The position numbers were made by a program, and so were the translations under genes. From positions 119,845,501 through 119,909,500 of the forward strand of contig NC_090989.1 in NCBI RefSeq assembly GCF_041146395.1: 64,000 nt of DNA. The letters run 5' to 3'. This DNA comes from Eulemur rufifrons. Taxonomy: Eukaryota; Chordata; Mammalia; Primates; Lemuridae. The notes beneath the pieces are model-generated. The model searched no databases and was not told the origin of the DNA. It worked only from the letters and a program-made list of their open reading frames with translations. Below are positions 21,352 to 32,714 of the stretch, one piece after another; the stretch's first letter is position 1; each line of letters opens with the position of its first letter.

Positions 21352-22700
21352 TCCTCCTGTATTTTCGTTAGCTTTGATAACCCTAACAATTCTTACTTCC
21401 AAACAGTAGTTAAACACAAAATGTGAAAAAATTATTTTAAGTTGATAGTTTAAGAAATTTGAATTACATGATTTTTTCCTAAATATTTGATCCAAGTACT
21501 TCATTTTCTAGACAAGGCTCAACCAAGCCAGTAATTATTAGAAAGGAATATAATTCAAGATGCTTTGCCTTTAAATAACATAATATGACACCAGTTGCAA
21601 CCAATTTCAGAAGCTAAAAAAGAATTGGTTTAACTTTCTCTATTCCCCCCCCCCACCTACACACACCAATGAGCCATCAATAGAATTAATTTGGGGTGGC
21701 ATATCTCAAGAGATTTTTAAAAATCCAGTTATGAGAAAATCAGCAAGGTTAATACCCTGCATGTAATCACTTGCCTAGGATGACTGGTAATTTATGCTGC
21801 CTGAATGGAAAACGGTGCTGATTATTTTACTCTCCGTGCTGCTTCTCTGGGGGAGAACAACCTGTGTGTTGTGGGAAAAGACCTTAAAGTCTGGAATAAA
21901 AATAGAACTGTATAACAGTTTTACCCGAAGGTGAGCTTAGAAAAGATCTCTATACAAAAAAGTTGGCAGATGGAGCTTTTAAAAATGAGAATGAATTTTA
22001 GAGTATCTTTCGTTTTCCACATACGAGACTACCAAATACATTTTGCACAGCTTTGCTTAATTTCTGCTTTGCTGCTAAACAAAATCAGGAAACTGGGCTC
22101 CTATTTGCTTAATACTTAAGTGTTGATAATATGCTAGGCCTTGTAAAAAAAAAAAACCTGCCTTCAAATGGTAATAGAAACTATATATATCAGATGTTGC
22201 ATAGATTCTCTTTTCATTTCTACTCCAAGTGGCAAGCCCCTAAAAACTAACATGCACCCCATTTACATATGGCATATATATGCCTATGTGTATATATACA
22301 TAACATGTGCCACAAGATTTACACCATACATTTCACTTTGCAAACATCTGCAGAAACATCTATGTGCAAAAAATTATGCTGAAGAGCTTTGGTGTGTCCA
22401 GAGATTTGAAATGGTTCCTCCGCTCTGTTTCTATTTGTGCTACTCGAAAAAGGTTTTGCATTTTGAGAGGGGAGGGGAATCATCTATTAAGTTAGGCTTT
22501 TGTTTATTTATATCTCAGTGTCCTTGGTCTCCTGAAAAAACAAGGCAAAATCTTGTTTTAAAAAACAGACAACACTTTAAAGAATTTGGGATCGTTCTAG
22601 AGCAAGACCATGCATTCTTCACGAGATGTGTTCACACAGAAGGGCCGAGTCTTTCAAAAAAGCTAGAAACAAACAAACAAAAAAGAGTTCGTTTTGTTTT
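21352..22700. other. Upstream flank of the MSL2 promoter
   Basis: Contains a C9 run near 21645 and an A-run at 22146-22156. An ATG ORF of 293 codons (22168-23049, plus) begins here and runs into the CpG island; it is discussed in findings and not called as a gene. No conserved element was recognised. Confidence 0.45.
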
Positions 22701-23263
22701 AAAGACTGAACTCTATTCCCGTGCGAGCTCCGCGTGGCCTGATCCGCGCCGCTGGTGTCCGTCAGACCGCACGGGCCGAGGCCGTGGGAACAGCCCGGCC
22801 CTGATGGGTGGGAGAGGGGCGGTGGGTTCCAGCCCCACCGCTTACAGAGCGCCTGCCAGGGCCTTACAGACCTCCGACTGCCGACGACAGCAGGGAAACG
22901 CCGCCCGCACGCCTGCTGGGCGCGCAGCCACGTTGACTGCTGCACGCCTGCCCGGCTGGCGAGAACCAGGCGCCGAGGCAGCGCCCTTTCGGTGGTCCGG
23001 ATGCGCTGTTGCAGGACGAAGGCCGCGAGGGCGGGGCTTGGGGCCGTGAGAGGCTATTTCCTCACACAGCGGTCAGTCGGGACTGGGAGAGGCCGCGTTG
23101 AAACCAGTGCGGTGCGCCACATGGCGCGACCAAGCTGGGCCTCAGCGTTGGCGGGCATATAGGCAGTGTAATGCGGGAAGCCTACAGCCTACACTAGGGA
23201 AGGATGTGCCAACTAACGAATGTTTCACCACAGCCCACACGCCTAGGAAAGGGAATTTGAGAG

Positions 23264-23269
23264 CACGTG
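23264..23269. promoter_or_regulatory. E-box CACGTG (USF/MYC type)
   Basis: Perfect palindromic CACGTG in the context GAGCACGTGGG inside the CpG island. Confidence 0.55.
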
Positions 23270-23341
23270 GGGGAGGGGCGGCGAGAGCTATCGGCTCGCA
23301 GAGAGCATGCTCCGTTCTGAGAGCCGTAAGTGGAGAGCCAA

Positions 23342-23350
23342 GCATGCGCA
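23342..23350. promoter_or_regulatory. NRF1-like site (partial)
   Basis: GCATGCGCA matches the right half and core of the NRF1 palindrome, about 130 bp upstream of the first full palindrome. Confidence 0.5.
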
Positions 23351-23478
23351 GTGAACCCAGGGTGGGTTGGCAGCGGGGAGGGGCTGGCGAGAGCGGGCTG
23401 ATGTGTTTATCCGGTTTTCTTGGTGGGCGGTCAAAGCGCACGCGTAAGGGCGAAAGGCGGCGGCGCCGGGTGGTGAAA

Positions 23479-23490
23479 TGCGCATGCGCT
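23479..23490. promoter_or_regulatory. NRF1-type palindrome
   Basis: TGCGCATGCGCT contains the full GCGCATGCGC palindrome, the optimal NRF1 motif, intact in a CpG island. Confidence 0.7.
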
Positions 23491-23599
23491 GAGTGAGCCG
23501 GCAGCTCTGGGAGGCTGTGGAGGGGCTCTTAGAGGAGAAGCAGGGGAAAAGGGAAGCGAAGGGAAAGGAAAGGGCGGGGGGAGGGGTGAGATTGTGCTC

Positions 23600-23611
23600 T
23601 GCGCATGCGTG
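23600..23611. promoter_or_regulatory. NRF1-type palindrome, second copy
   Basis: TGCGCATGCGTG lies 121 bp downstream of the first palindrome and differs from it only at the edge. Confidence 0.68.
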
Positions 23612-23952
23612 CGAGCGCTAGCGACGACGGCGGCGGGGGAGTCTCGGGGATGACAGGGGCTTTGCCCGTTGGGGTAACGGTCGTCGTCGCCAGCAGGGCC
23701 TGAGGCGCCGCACAGCCCGCGGGATCCGTTAAGGCCGCAGCAGCCCGGGCCCTACCGAGCCAGGGTGGCGCGTGGAGTCGGGGTGAGGGCGGAGAAGCAC
23801 GGGGGAGGGGCCTGCGGCAGGGCCTTGGTGTGTGCGCTGGGCGGCGGCGGGGCCTGGCGGTGTGAGCGCTCGCCTTAGCCGCGGCCGGGCGGGAGCTGCA
23901 GGCGGCGGCCGTCGTGCTTGCCGGAGGAGTTGTCTGTGTTGTGCGGCACCGA

Positions 23953-23964
23953 AAAGATGGCCGG
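23953..23964 (+). promoter_or_regulatory. YY1-like site (AAGATGGCC)
   Basis: AAAAGATGGCCG fits the YY1 motif AAnATGGCSGC in the orientation that, in many CpG-island promoters, lies just downstream of the transcription start on the coding strand. If transcribed, its ATG would be another upstream start. Confidence 0.5.
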
Positions 23965-24212
23965 GCAGTGAGGGGGCGGTGCTTGCGTCTGGTGACCCCG
24001 GAGTGTGCGACTGAGGAGCGAGGGGCGCCGCCGCGGCCCGGCCGGGCCTGCTCCCCGCCCCCTCCTGCCCGCCGGCGGCAGCCCGCGCACTTCCTCCCCG
24101 GCCCTCCCCTCTCGGGTGAGGGACTCTCCTGCCCGCCTCGCCACCTCAGGGAACAGCGGGCTGTAGCCGCCGGGGCGGAGAGCCAGCGCGCAGTCTGGGC
24201 CCCGCGTCCGAT

Positions 24213-24281
24213 ATGGAGAGAGCGGCGGCGGCCTTAGCCAGCCGCAACAGCAACCTTCGCCGCCGCGGCGTCTTGCACTAG
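24213..24281 (+). CDS. Candidate uORF 1 in the MSL2 leader (22 codons)
   Basis: ATG with G at -3 and G at +4 (strong initiation context) opens a 22-residue Ala/Arg-rich reading frame ending TAG at 24279-24281. It is translated only if the transcript starts upstream of 24213, which the position of the CpG island makes likely. Its role would be regulatory: to capture scanning ribosomes before the MSL2 start. No protein family is implied. Confidence 0.45.
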   Translation: MERAAAALASRNSNLRRRGVLH

Positions 24282-24347
24282 GTCGGGGAAGCCGACGCCC
24301 GAGCCGTTGTCCTTGCTGTCGCCGCTGTCTCCTCGCCGGGCGCTGTG

Positions 24348-24356
24348 ATGGAGTAA
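24348..24356 (+). CDS. Minimal uORF 2 in the MSL2 leader (Met-Glu-stop)
   Basis: ATGGAGTAA with G at -3 and G at +4. Two-codon uORFs in strong context can stall or recycle ribosomes efficiently. It depends on the mRNA including this position. Confidence 0.42.
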   Translation: ME

Positions 24357-24458
24357 GAGGCCCTGCAGCCTGTGAGAAGCGTGCCGCCCCTGGGACCGGG
24401 CTGGGGCCTGCTCCCGCGCCCGCAAGCTCTACGGGAGGAGGTGCCTCCGGATTCGGAG

Positions 24459-24500
24459 ATGCAGCTCGAGCGAAGGCCGCCCGCCGAGCCTTGGGGCTAG
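24459..24500 (+). CDS. Candidate uORF 3 in the MSL2 leader (13 codons)
   Basis: ATG (G at -3, C at +4) to TAG at 24498-24500. Short, non-conserved-looking, with a likely regulatory role only. Confidence 0.4.
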   Translation: MQLERRPPAEPWG

Positions 24501-24645
24501 ACTGAGCCGAGTCCCGCCCCGAGCGCCCAACCCGCCGCGTTCTGCGCTCTGTGGACGCTCCGGACGAACTCGAACGCTGGTGTCTCTCTCTTCTCTCTTA
24601 TTTCGTCTGAAAGTCTCAGGGACGGAGGAGGGGCGCCAAGGCCCC

Positions 24646-24912
24646 ATGTGTGGGAGGATTGCTTCAGCTCCACAAACTTGCACGGATTTTGGTTACTTTG
24701 GCCAATGGTTCTGCTCTGATTTCTTCCGAATTGTTGCAAATTCGCCATTGTTCCCTGACTGCTTACAAAGTTGGATCCGGAATTTCTTTTCAACCGGGAG
24801 CCTTTGGTGTCGAAGTGTCTGCAATGAACCCCGTGAATGCTACTGCTCTCTACATTTCCGCGAGCCGCCTAGTGCTCAACTACGACCCCGGAGACCCCAA
24901 GGCGTTTACTGA
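24646..24912 (+). CDS. Overlapping uORF 4 across the MSL2 start codon (88 codons)
   Basis: ATG at 24646 has a weak context (C at -3, T at +4). It runs in a different frame from MSL2, passes over the MSL2 ATG at 24824 and stops at 24910-24912, 86 bases inside the MSL2 coding sequence. Ribosomes that start here cannot reach the MSL2 start, so this uORF would reduce MSL2 output; leaky scanning is expected from the weak context. A further four-codon uORF (24705-24719) is nested in it. The peptide shows no recognised domain. Confidence 0.45.
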   Translation: MCGRIASAPQTCTDFGYFGQWFCSDFFRIVANSPLFPDCLQSWIRNFFSTGSLWCRSVCNEPRECYCSLHFREPPSAQLRPRRPQGVY

Positions 24913-24965
24913 GATTAACAGGCTCTTGCCTTACTTCCGACAGTCCCTCTCGTGCTGTGTTTGCG
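24824..24965 (+). CDS. MSL2: MSL2 coding exon 1 (residues 1-47 and first base of codon 48)
   Basis: MSL2 is the RING E3 ubiquitin ligase of the MSL complex (with MSL1, MSL3 and the acetyltransferase KAT8/MOF). The complex acetylates histone H4 Lys16, and MSL2 with MSL1 ubiquitinates histone H2B; activity on p53 is also reported. This exon gives the N-terminal 47 residues, starting MNPVNATALY and ending with the first RING pair, Cys44 and Cys47. I chose the ATG at 24824 because it is the first ATG in this frame: an in-frame TGA lies at 24608-24610 and no ATG intervenes. Context is moderate (G at -3, A at +4). The donor TGCG|GTGAGA follows at 24966. Joined to exon 2 (56454), the protein is 577 residues, the human length. 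Four uORFs precede it. Confidence 0.97.
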
Positions 24966-24971
24966 GTGAGA
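24966..24971 (+). promoter_or_regulatory. MSL2: MSL2 intron 5' splice site
   Basis: GTGAGA follows exon base G24965. The intron interrupts codon 48 (Gly) after its first base (phase 1). It is 31,488 bp long, 24966-56453. Confidence 0.96.
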
Positions 24972-26164
24972 CACTTTTTATTGTTCCCTTTTCAATGCTT
25001 GTTTTAAAAAAGCCTTCTGGGCAGTGGTAATGTGAATGAGTTGACGGCATGGTAGTTCGTATTAAGTTTTTGTTATTTTGTGCAGTAGTATCATGGCCAT
25101 TAGTTTTGAAACTTGCCAAGGGACTTTTGCCCGGCATTTCAGAAAATCAGAGAATCCTTTCAAACCGCTTGCAGCGGCCTTAACGTTCAAAACGGTTTAA
25201 TTCTCCTCGGTTCATCTGGTAATGGTGTGTTAAGTGGGGTAAGATGCATGTACAGTGCTGCTATTTCTTTTTACCTTTGCTGCGAGAACTGATTTAATAC
25301 CCACCGTGGTCAGACGTGGTTAAACATGATTAAAACATGTACATGTGGCATGTTTGCATTTCTCCAGACTGGTGTTATGTGGGGGTGGTGGTATAATCTG
25401 ATGCACCCACAGCCGGAGCACTCGGTGCAGAACTTTTCCCCCAGGTTCTCAACAAATGCTTTGACGGTTTGATGGTTAGCAGTGAGCCAGGGAAGACTGA
25501 TGGTACTCTAAGTGCTTTTTAGCTGGTGGGAATTTTACTTATTACGTTTCTCATTTTGTGATTTTGATATATGTGGTTTGGTAGAGGGTAATTTTAGATG
25601 TTTTTGTTCAAAAGAATATTAACTCGTGGTAGGCGGGATACCTTTAAATTATTTTTAAGAGAGAGGAGGTGGTAAATTGTATATTGAAATGTCTTGGAAG
25701 TTATGATAATTTGGGTTAACTGTGCATGTACGTTAATTACTTTTCAAAAAACCTAGATTGAAAAGTTAATACAAAGGAAAGGGCAACTGACAAAACAGTA
25801 ATATATATGCTTGACTTAATATTCTACCCCAAATTTTGAGGTTTTGTTGATCCACTTGTTTAGTCAGAACTTGAGAAATTCAGGCACTTTCAGGCTTCTA
25901 CTTTATTTAAAATTAGATGAAGAAGATAAATTTTTTGACAGTTGTGGCTGAAGGGGAAAATTGTGCTCATTTGAGATTCACCTAGTATTCTGTATATCTC
26001 TGAGGCAAGGCACTTGGTGGCTGGGGGGGTAGTGCAGAAGAGGTGGAGATTGTGTTTTTTGCAAGCCAGGTTCTTAATGTCATAAACATTTAAGTAACTG
26101 AAGTGAGTTAGAGATGAAGTGCCACTGTGACTATTAACTGACATTTAACACCTATATAGAGAAG

Positions 26165-26255
26165 CAGTAGCCCAGGGCAAATCACTTAACTGCCTTGGGC
26201 CTCAGTTTCTTGATGGGTAAAATGAGAGCTTTGGGGTAGTTTTGAAGTTACCTTT
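26165..26255 (+). repeat. MIR SINE fragment
   Basis: MIR core 'GGGCAAATCACTTAACTGCCTTGGGCCTCAGTTTCTTGATGGGTAAAATGAGAG'. Confidence 0.85.
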
Positions 26256-27229
26256 CAGCATAAATTTTACAAATGTAAGTATTTGGAGAATTTGCTTGGT
26301 TTCATGGTACCCTCTCAGTCTACTTCCTACTTTTGTGGAGTTGTTCTTTTTATGTCTTAACAGCTTTTGATGGTTTGAAGACTTAGGAAATGGAGCTGCC
26401 ATAACTTCCTTTTCCATATACTTTTTTTTTTCTTTTTTTTAGGGGGAAGGGTGCTACTATGGTGAAGTAGGGGAAAGGGAGGGCATATGGCAGGCAGCCC
26501 ACTGTCTTACCCAAATGTCAATAAAGTGGTTATAATCAAGTAACACTTGCAGAATCTAGTAGATCTTCTTTTCACTACGTGGGTGGGACTTGGGTCTCTA
26601 AGGGTAAAATGGTAGTTTTGAATCATGTAGATGTTTGGGATTTTAAGTTCTTATCAATAGCTTTAGGACAGTGATGGTCTAATGGAACATTTTCTCAAAT
26701 TCTAACCTGGATTTTAAAGGATGGCATTAAAGATAAAGCTACATTGAAAAAAAAAAAGTCCAACTATAGCCTTTTTAAAAAAAAAAACCAGTCTTGGCAA
26801 CACAAGGGGAATTTTTCTGACATTGGGGCTTTGTAATTTTCCTTCTTGTTCAAGCCTCTCTCCCCATCATCCAATGGAAAAGATTTGTGAGTTCTACTTC
26901 TCCCTTAATTGAATAGGTGGCATGAAGTTTCTGTAGTATGGATATAGGTTCAGGTATTTCCCCCGCCCCAGTTTTTTTGGACATAAGTCAGTGGTTATCA
27001 AGAGATAGAAAAAAATGAGTTATTTGGATTTAGCTCCAGCATTTAATCATATTTGTACGAGGTACTGTCCTGGACTTTCTTCCTTAGTTCAGAAGCATAA
27101 ACCCATTCAAATTAATGGGTGCATGTGCAATCTTATTTCATGAAAATAATAAATATGTAAAGATGAAGATTAATTCTATCTTAGTTCTGTAAATAAGGAG
27201 TTTGTTTCAACAGGTCCTCTAACACTTGA

Positions 27230-27640
27230 CTCAGTCCTACCTTTTCAACCTTGTATTCAGCTGTGCTTTTACCTAATTTCTCTGCTTCAACCAGATTGAT
27301 GATTTTGGTTTTTTCAGACACGCCCTATATCTTCCTCCTCTTTTCCTTACCTTTGCTTCTTTAAGTTTCTTTTGCCTAAGGGTCTAACTCAACTCCCTCC
27401 CTCCTCGGTGAAGTTTTCCTTGCTTATTGCAGCAAAAAGTTCTCTTTGTCCTCTGATCCTCTGTAACCCTTTGTTCCAGTCACAAGGTACTTATAACTCC
27501 TTTCAGTGCAGTTTTTATATCAGTCTGATTCTTCTAATATATAATAAACTTCTTACAGAAAATATTATTTTTTGCACATTTTTGTATTCCTCTTGCTTCA
27601 CCTTCTCTCTCCTGTCCCAGTGATTTGTGTGTAGGTGTTT
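27230..27640 (+). repeat. LINE-2 3' portion
   Basis: 'TCGGTGAAGTTTTCCTTGCTTATTGCAGC', 'CTGTAACCCTTTGTTCCAGTCACAAGGTAC' and 'TTGTATTCCTC' follow the L2 3' order. The 83-codon ORF 27372-27623 is part of it. Confidence 0.6.
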
Positions 27641-28178
27641 ATGGCAGACTCAGAGGAAGGAGATGAAGAAGGCAAAGTAACAGCCCTACACACTTTGCAG
27701 TTAGGTTGAAGTCTTGGCTTTTATACTTAACTGTGTAGGCAAGTTGCCTTAACTTTTTTGCCAGTTTCCTTTATCTGTTTCAAGTTTATTTCTCCAAATT
27801 TGTGTTATATGTGGGTTTATTTTTAAGTGGTTTGAAAAAACTTTTTGAACCCATGAGAACACATGCAGATTGAATGTCTTGGCACATATTAGGTGCTTCA
27901 TATCCTTTCTTTACACAGAAGTAGAAAGGTGGGAGGAGGAGAGGGAAGAGACTGAACTGTCAGGTCAATTACTGACAAACCTCAGTTATTTACTGGAATT
28001 ACAGTTTTGTTATTCTTTGAAATGTTAATTAGCTGATTATCACTGTTTTTCAATTTTTTTATATATTTAACCTTCTGAAATTTATGGTGAATGAAATAGC
28101 AATTGCTCCAGAGAATTACTTTACTTGCTAGGCCACAGAAACAGTGACCAAGACAGAATCAATATGGGTACTATTTTT

Positions 28179-29656
<1,478 letters not shown>

Positions 29657-29672
29657 CATTTTAAACATTTTT

Positions 29673-30017
<345 letters not shown>

Positions 30018-30033
30018 CATTTTAAACATTTTT

Positions 30034-30745
30034 AAGTGTGCAGTTCAGTAGTGTTAAGTATACAGAATATTCACGTGGTTGTGAAACAGATCTCCAGAAC
30101 TTTTCATCTTGCAAATCTGAAACTCTATAGCCATTAAACAACAACTCCCCATTTCCCCTACACCAAGCCCCTGGCAACCATCATTCTACTTTCTGTAAAT
30201 TTCACTACTCTGGGTACTTCATATAAGTGGAATCACACACTATTTGTCTTTTTGTGACTGGCCTATTTCACTTAGCATAGTGTCCTCAAGTTTTATCCAT
30301 GTGACAGCATTTTGTTTATCCATTTATCCATCAATGGACATTTGGGTTGCTTCTACCTCTTAGCTACTGTGGATAGTGCTGCTATGAACATGGGTATGCA
30401 GATATCTCTTTAAGACTCTGCTTTCAATTATTTTGGATATATACACAAGAAGGGGGATTGCTGGATCATATGGTAGATCCACTTTTAATTTTTTGAGGAA
30501 CTCCATACTGTTTTCCATGGTGGTTGTACCATTTTACAATTCCAGCAGCACACATGGTTTCCAATTACTGCACATTCTCACCAATGCTTGTTATTTTCTG
30601 TTTTTTTGATAGTAGCCATCATAATGGATATGAGGTGATACCTCATTTGTGGTTTTCATTTGCAGTTTTCTAATGATCAGTGATGTTGAACATCTTTTCA
30701 TGTGCTTTTTGGCTATTTTTTATATTATCTTTGGAGAATTGCTAT
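30034..30745 (-). repeat. L1 (L1M-type) 3' portion, antisense
   Basis: The plus strand is antisense L1: 'CATTCTACTTTCTGTAAATTTCACTACTCTGGGTACTTCATATAAGTGGAATC', 'GACATTTGGGTTGCTTCTACC', 'GGATTGCTGGATCATATGGTAG', 'TTGAGGAACTCCATACTGTTTTCCATGG'. It covers the 3' UTR-proximal part and ORF2 C-terminus. Stops and indels mean it is inactive. Confidence 0.9.
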
Positions 30746-31798
30746 CATTTTTTTTATCTTGAAAACCTTATTCGTTGTATCTTTATTACTCACGTATGGT
30801 GTTATAGATCCTGGGATAGAAAGATGAATAAAACAAGTGGCCTGGTCCCTGGTCCCTGGTCCCAACAAATGCTGGTCAGTGTTTTGGGGAAGACAGATAA
30901 GTAAACCAATTATTACTGGATAAATGCTGGGGTAGAGGCACTTATGCTATATCAAACCTCAAGTTAAACATTTTTGTACCTGTAAAAATTTAAAAATTTA
31001 CTAACTGTAAAAGTATTTTTCCTTCCATGTAATTTGTTTTTGAATAGCTGTTTGAGTCAAAGGTTAACCAAACCTGATGGTGTTAATGCAGAGTTTGGTT
31101 TACCAGTTTTTTCTGGGGACTTAAATTCACCGATTCTCTCTGATCTGGGAAGAATTCTTTAGGGAGCATTTATTTATCTAGTAGGCTGGTAAGGAATACC
31201 AGTGTTTAGCAATTTTCTTGGCAGATACACTTCCTTTATTTCAGATATTTATTTAACTGTTTGATTTCATTTCCTAAGAAGAACTTCCTTTTTACAATTT
31301 TCTCTTTTAGTAGTCTAAGAATTCCAAAGTATTTGTTCATACTTGGGTATGTTTATGCAAAATGAAATTGCCTTAGGGACAGGACTCCTTAAATGCATTG
31401 TTCTAGATACTGAGAGGGATGAAAAGAGGTTTGATCCACAGCCCTTCATATAAATTGGAAAGTTAAAAAGTTAATAATCTAGTTTAAATAATGGTTCAAG
31501 GCAGGCGTTATGGTACTGTAGAATTAGGCAGGAGAAAATCTTTCAGGCTGGTGAGATCTAGTAACTGTGGGCTTGAGCTGGGCCCAGGGGAATGGTGAAG
31601 TTAGACATTTTTAGTAGGATTTGAAAGAGAGAATGGTTGGTTTGTTTGAGTAACAGTAAATCAAGTTTATCTGGAATAAAGAGTCCTTATGGGACAGCCC
31701 TTGTCCTATGGTGGTTACTCAGGAGCCTTTTGTGTGGGCAGCTTTGATGCCAGGCTAAGGAATTTGACATTCATTCTGTAGACATGTTTTTTTTTTTC
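30746..31798 (+). other. MSL2 intron, unassigned; small 7-bp repeat
   Basis: A three-unit CCTGGTC/CCTGGTCC run at 30841-30862. Otherwise no recognised feature. Confidence 0.5.
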
Positions 31799-31799
31799 C

Positions 31800-31995
31800 C
31801 CCCAGAGTGTGCTCTGTAGGCCACTTGAATCAAAATCACCTAAAAGCTTGTTAAAATTCAGATTCCCAGTCACTACACCAAGACAAATTGAATTGGAATC
31901 TCTGTCGTTAGGGCCTTGTAATCATTTTAACTGCCCATCTTTATTGGGAGGGGGATTTGCAAATCACTGCTGTAAGCATTTGAGAAACACTGTTT
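31800..31995 (-). repeat. MER5A-like hAT MITE, diverged
   Basis: 'GAATCAAAATCACCTAAAAGCTTGTTAAAATTCAGATTCCC' and 'TTTGAGAAACACTG' match the body and end of a MER5A-like element. Orientation is uncertain because the termini are inverted repeats. Confidence 0.65.
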
Positions 31996-32367
31996 ACGTA
32001 GGAGAGTGATGTGATTGAAATTCTTTTTTAGAAAAGATTAATTTGGGGTCAAATATGGGTTTTGTTTGATTGGAATAGAATGAACCCAGTTAGGAAAGAT
32101 AATAGATGTATCTGTATTAGAGGCCTGAATAGAGCTATGAGAGTAGGGGGGGAAAAAAAAAAGAACAGCACAAGATAATGTGCAGGGAAAATTTTGTTAT
32201 CCTGTGATTATCATAACATTTTAATTCTTTGATATGTGTTGTGTCATACTTTGTCATAGTTGGGCTTATCTTGGTATGAATGGATGATATGAGGTATTTC
32301 CTACTCTTAAATTTATAAACATGTCTAGCACAGTGCTTTCAGACAGTATATACTTGATAAAAATGTA

Positions 32368-32711
32368 CAGTCCACCCTCCATATTTTTGGGTTCTGCATC
32401 TGTGGATTCAACCAACCTCAGGTCAAAGGTATTCCGGAGGAAAAATTGTGTCTGTACTGAATATGTACAGACCTTCTTTTTGGTCATCACTCCCTAAGCA
32501 ATATAGTTTAGCAACTATTTACATAGCATTTACATTGTATTAGGTATTATAAGTAATCTAGAGATGGTTTTAAGGTATATGGGAGGGTATGCATAGGTTA
32601 TATGCAAATACTACATAATTTTATGTCAGGGACTTGAGCATTCTCTGATTTTGCTCTCAGAGGGAGGTCCTGGAACCAATCCTCCATGGATACCAAGGGA
32701 CAATTGCACTG
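32368..32711. repeat. MER2-type Tigger/pogo MITE, near full length
   Basis: One end is CAGTCCACCCTCCATATTTTTGGGTTCTGCATCTGTGGATTCAACCAACC (read in pieces); the other is 'GGTCCTGGAACCAATCCTCCATGGATACCAAGGGACAATTGCACTG'. Inside is 'AGCATTTACATTGTATTAGGTATTATAAGTAATCTAGAGATGG', diagnostic of MER2. A TA dinucleotide (32366-32367) precedes it, as expected for Tc1/mariner/pogo insertion. Confidence 0.9.
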
Positions 32712-32714
32712 AAT

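Larger units (their letters stand above)
22715..24650 (+). promoter_or_regulatory. MSL2: CpG-island promoter of MSL2
   Basis: From about 22.72 kb the sequence switches abruptly from AT-rich to GC-rich with many intact CpG dinucleotides, and it returns to ordinary composition just before exon 1 coding sequence. No TATA box was seen. It holds two strong NRF1-type palindromes, GC boxes (GGGCGGGGC at 23029-23037, GGGCGGGGG at 23572-23580), an E-box and a YY1-like site. Housekeeping-type promoters like this usually initiate at several positions. The position just upstream of the YY1-like site (about 23.93-23.95 kb) is a reasonable guess for one start, by inference only. The island is broad enough to support divergent transcription. 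Confidence 0.9.
24972..28161 (+). other. MSL2: MSL2 intron, 5' part
   Basis: The first 1.2 kb is largely free of recognisable repeats, unlike the rest of the intron, and could hold intronic regulatory sequence. Old relics are a MIR block at about 26165-26255 ('CAAATCACTTAACTGCCTTGGGCCTCAGTTTC') and an L2 3' segment at 27230-27640. Homopolymer runs occur near 26421-26440 and 26748-26790. No exon was recognised. Confidence 0.6.

Noticed and set aside
1..22700. Exons of PCCB, the gene I expect beyond the MSL2 promoter
   Set aside because: In human, PCCB lies tens of kb beyond the MSL2 promoter. I saw no PCCB-like coding segment with splice sites here.
24608..24823. A 58-codon in-frame extension of MSL2 upstream of the ATG at 24824
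   Set aside because: The frame is open from the TGA at 24608-24610, but it contains no ATG; the apparent start at 24650 is GTG. Residues upstream of MNPVNATAL do not belong to known MSL2 as I recall it.
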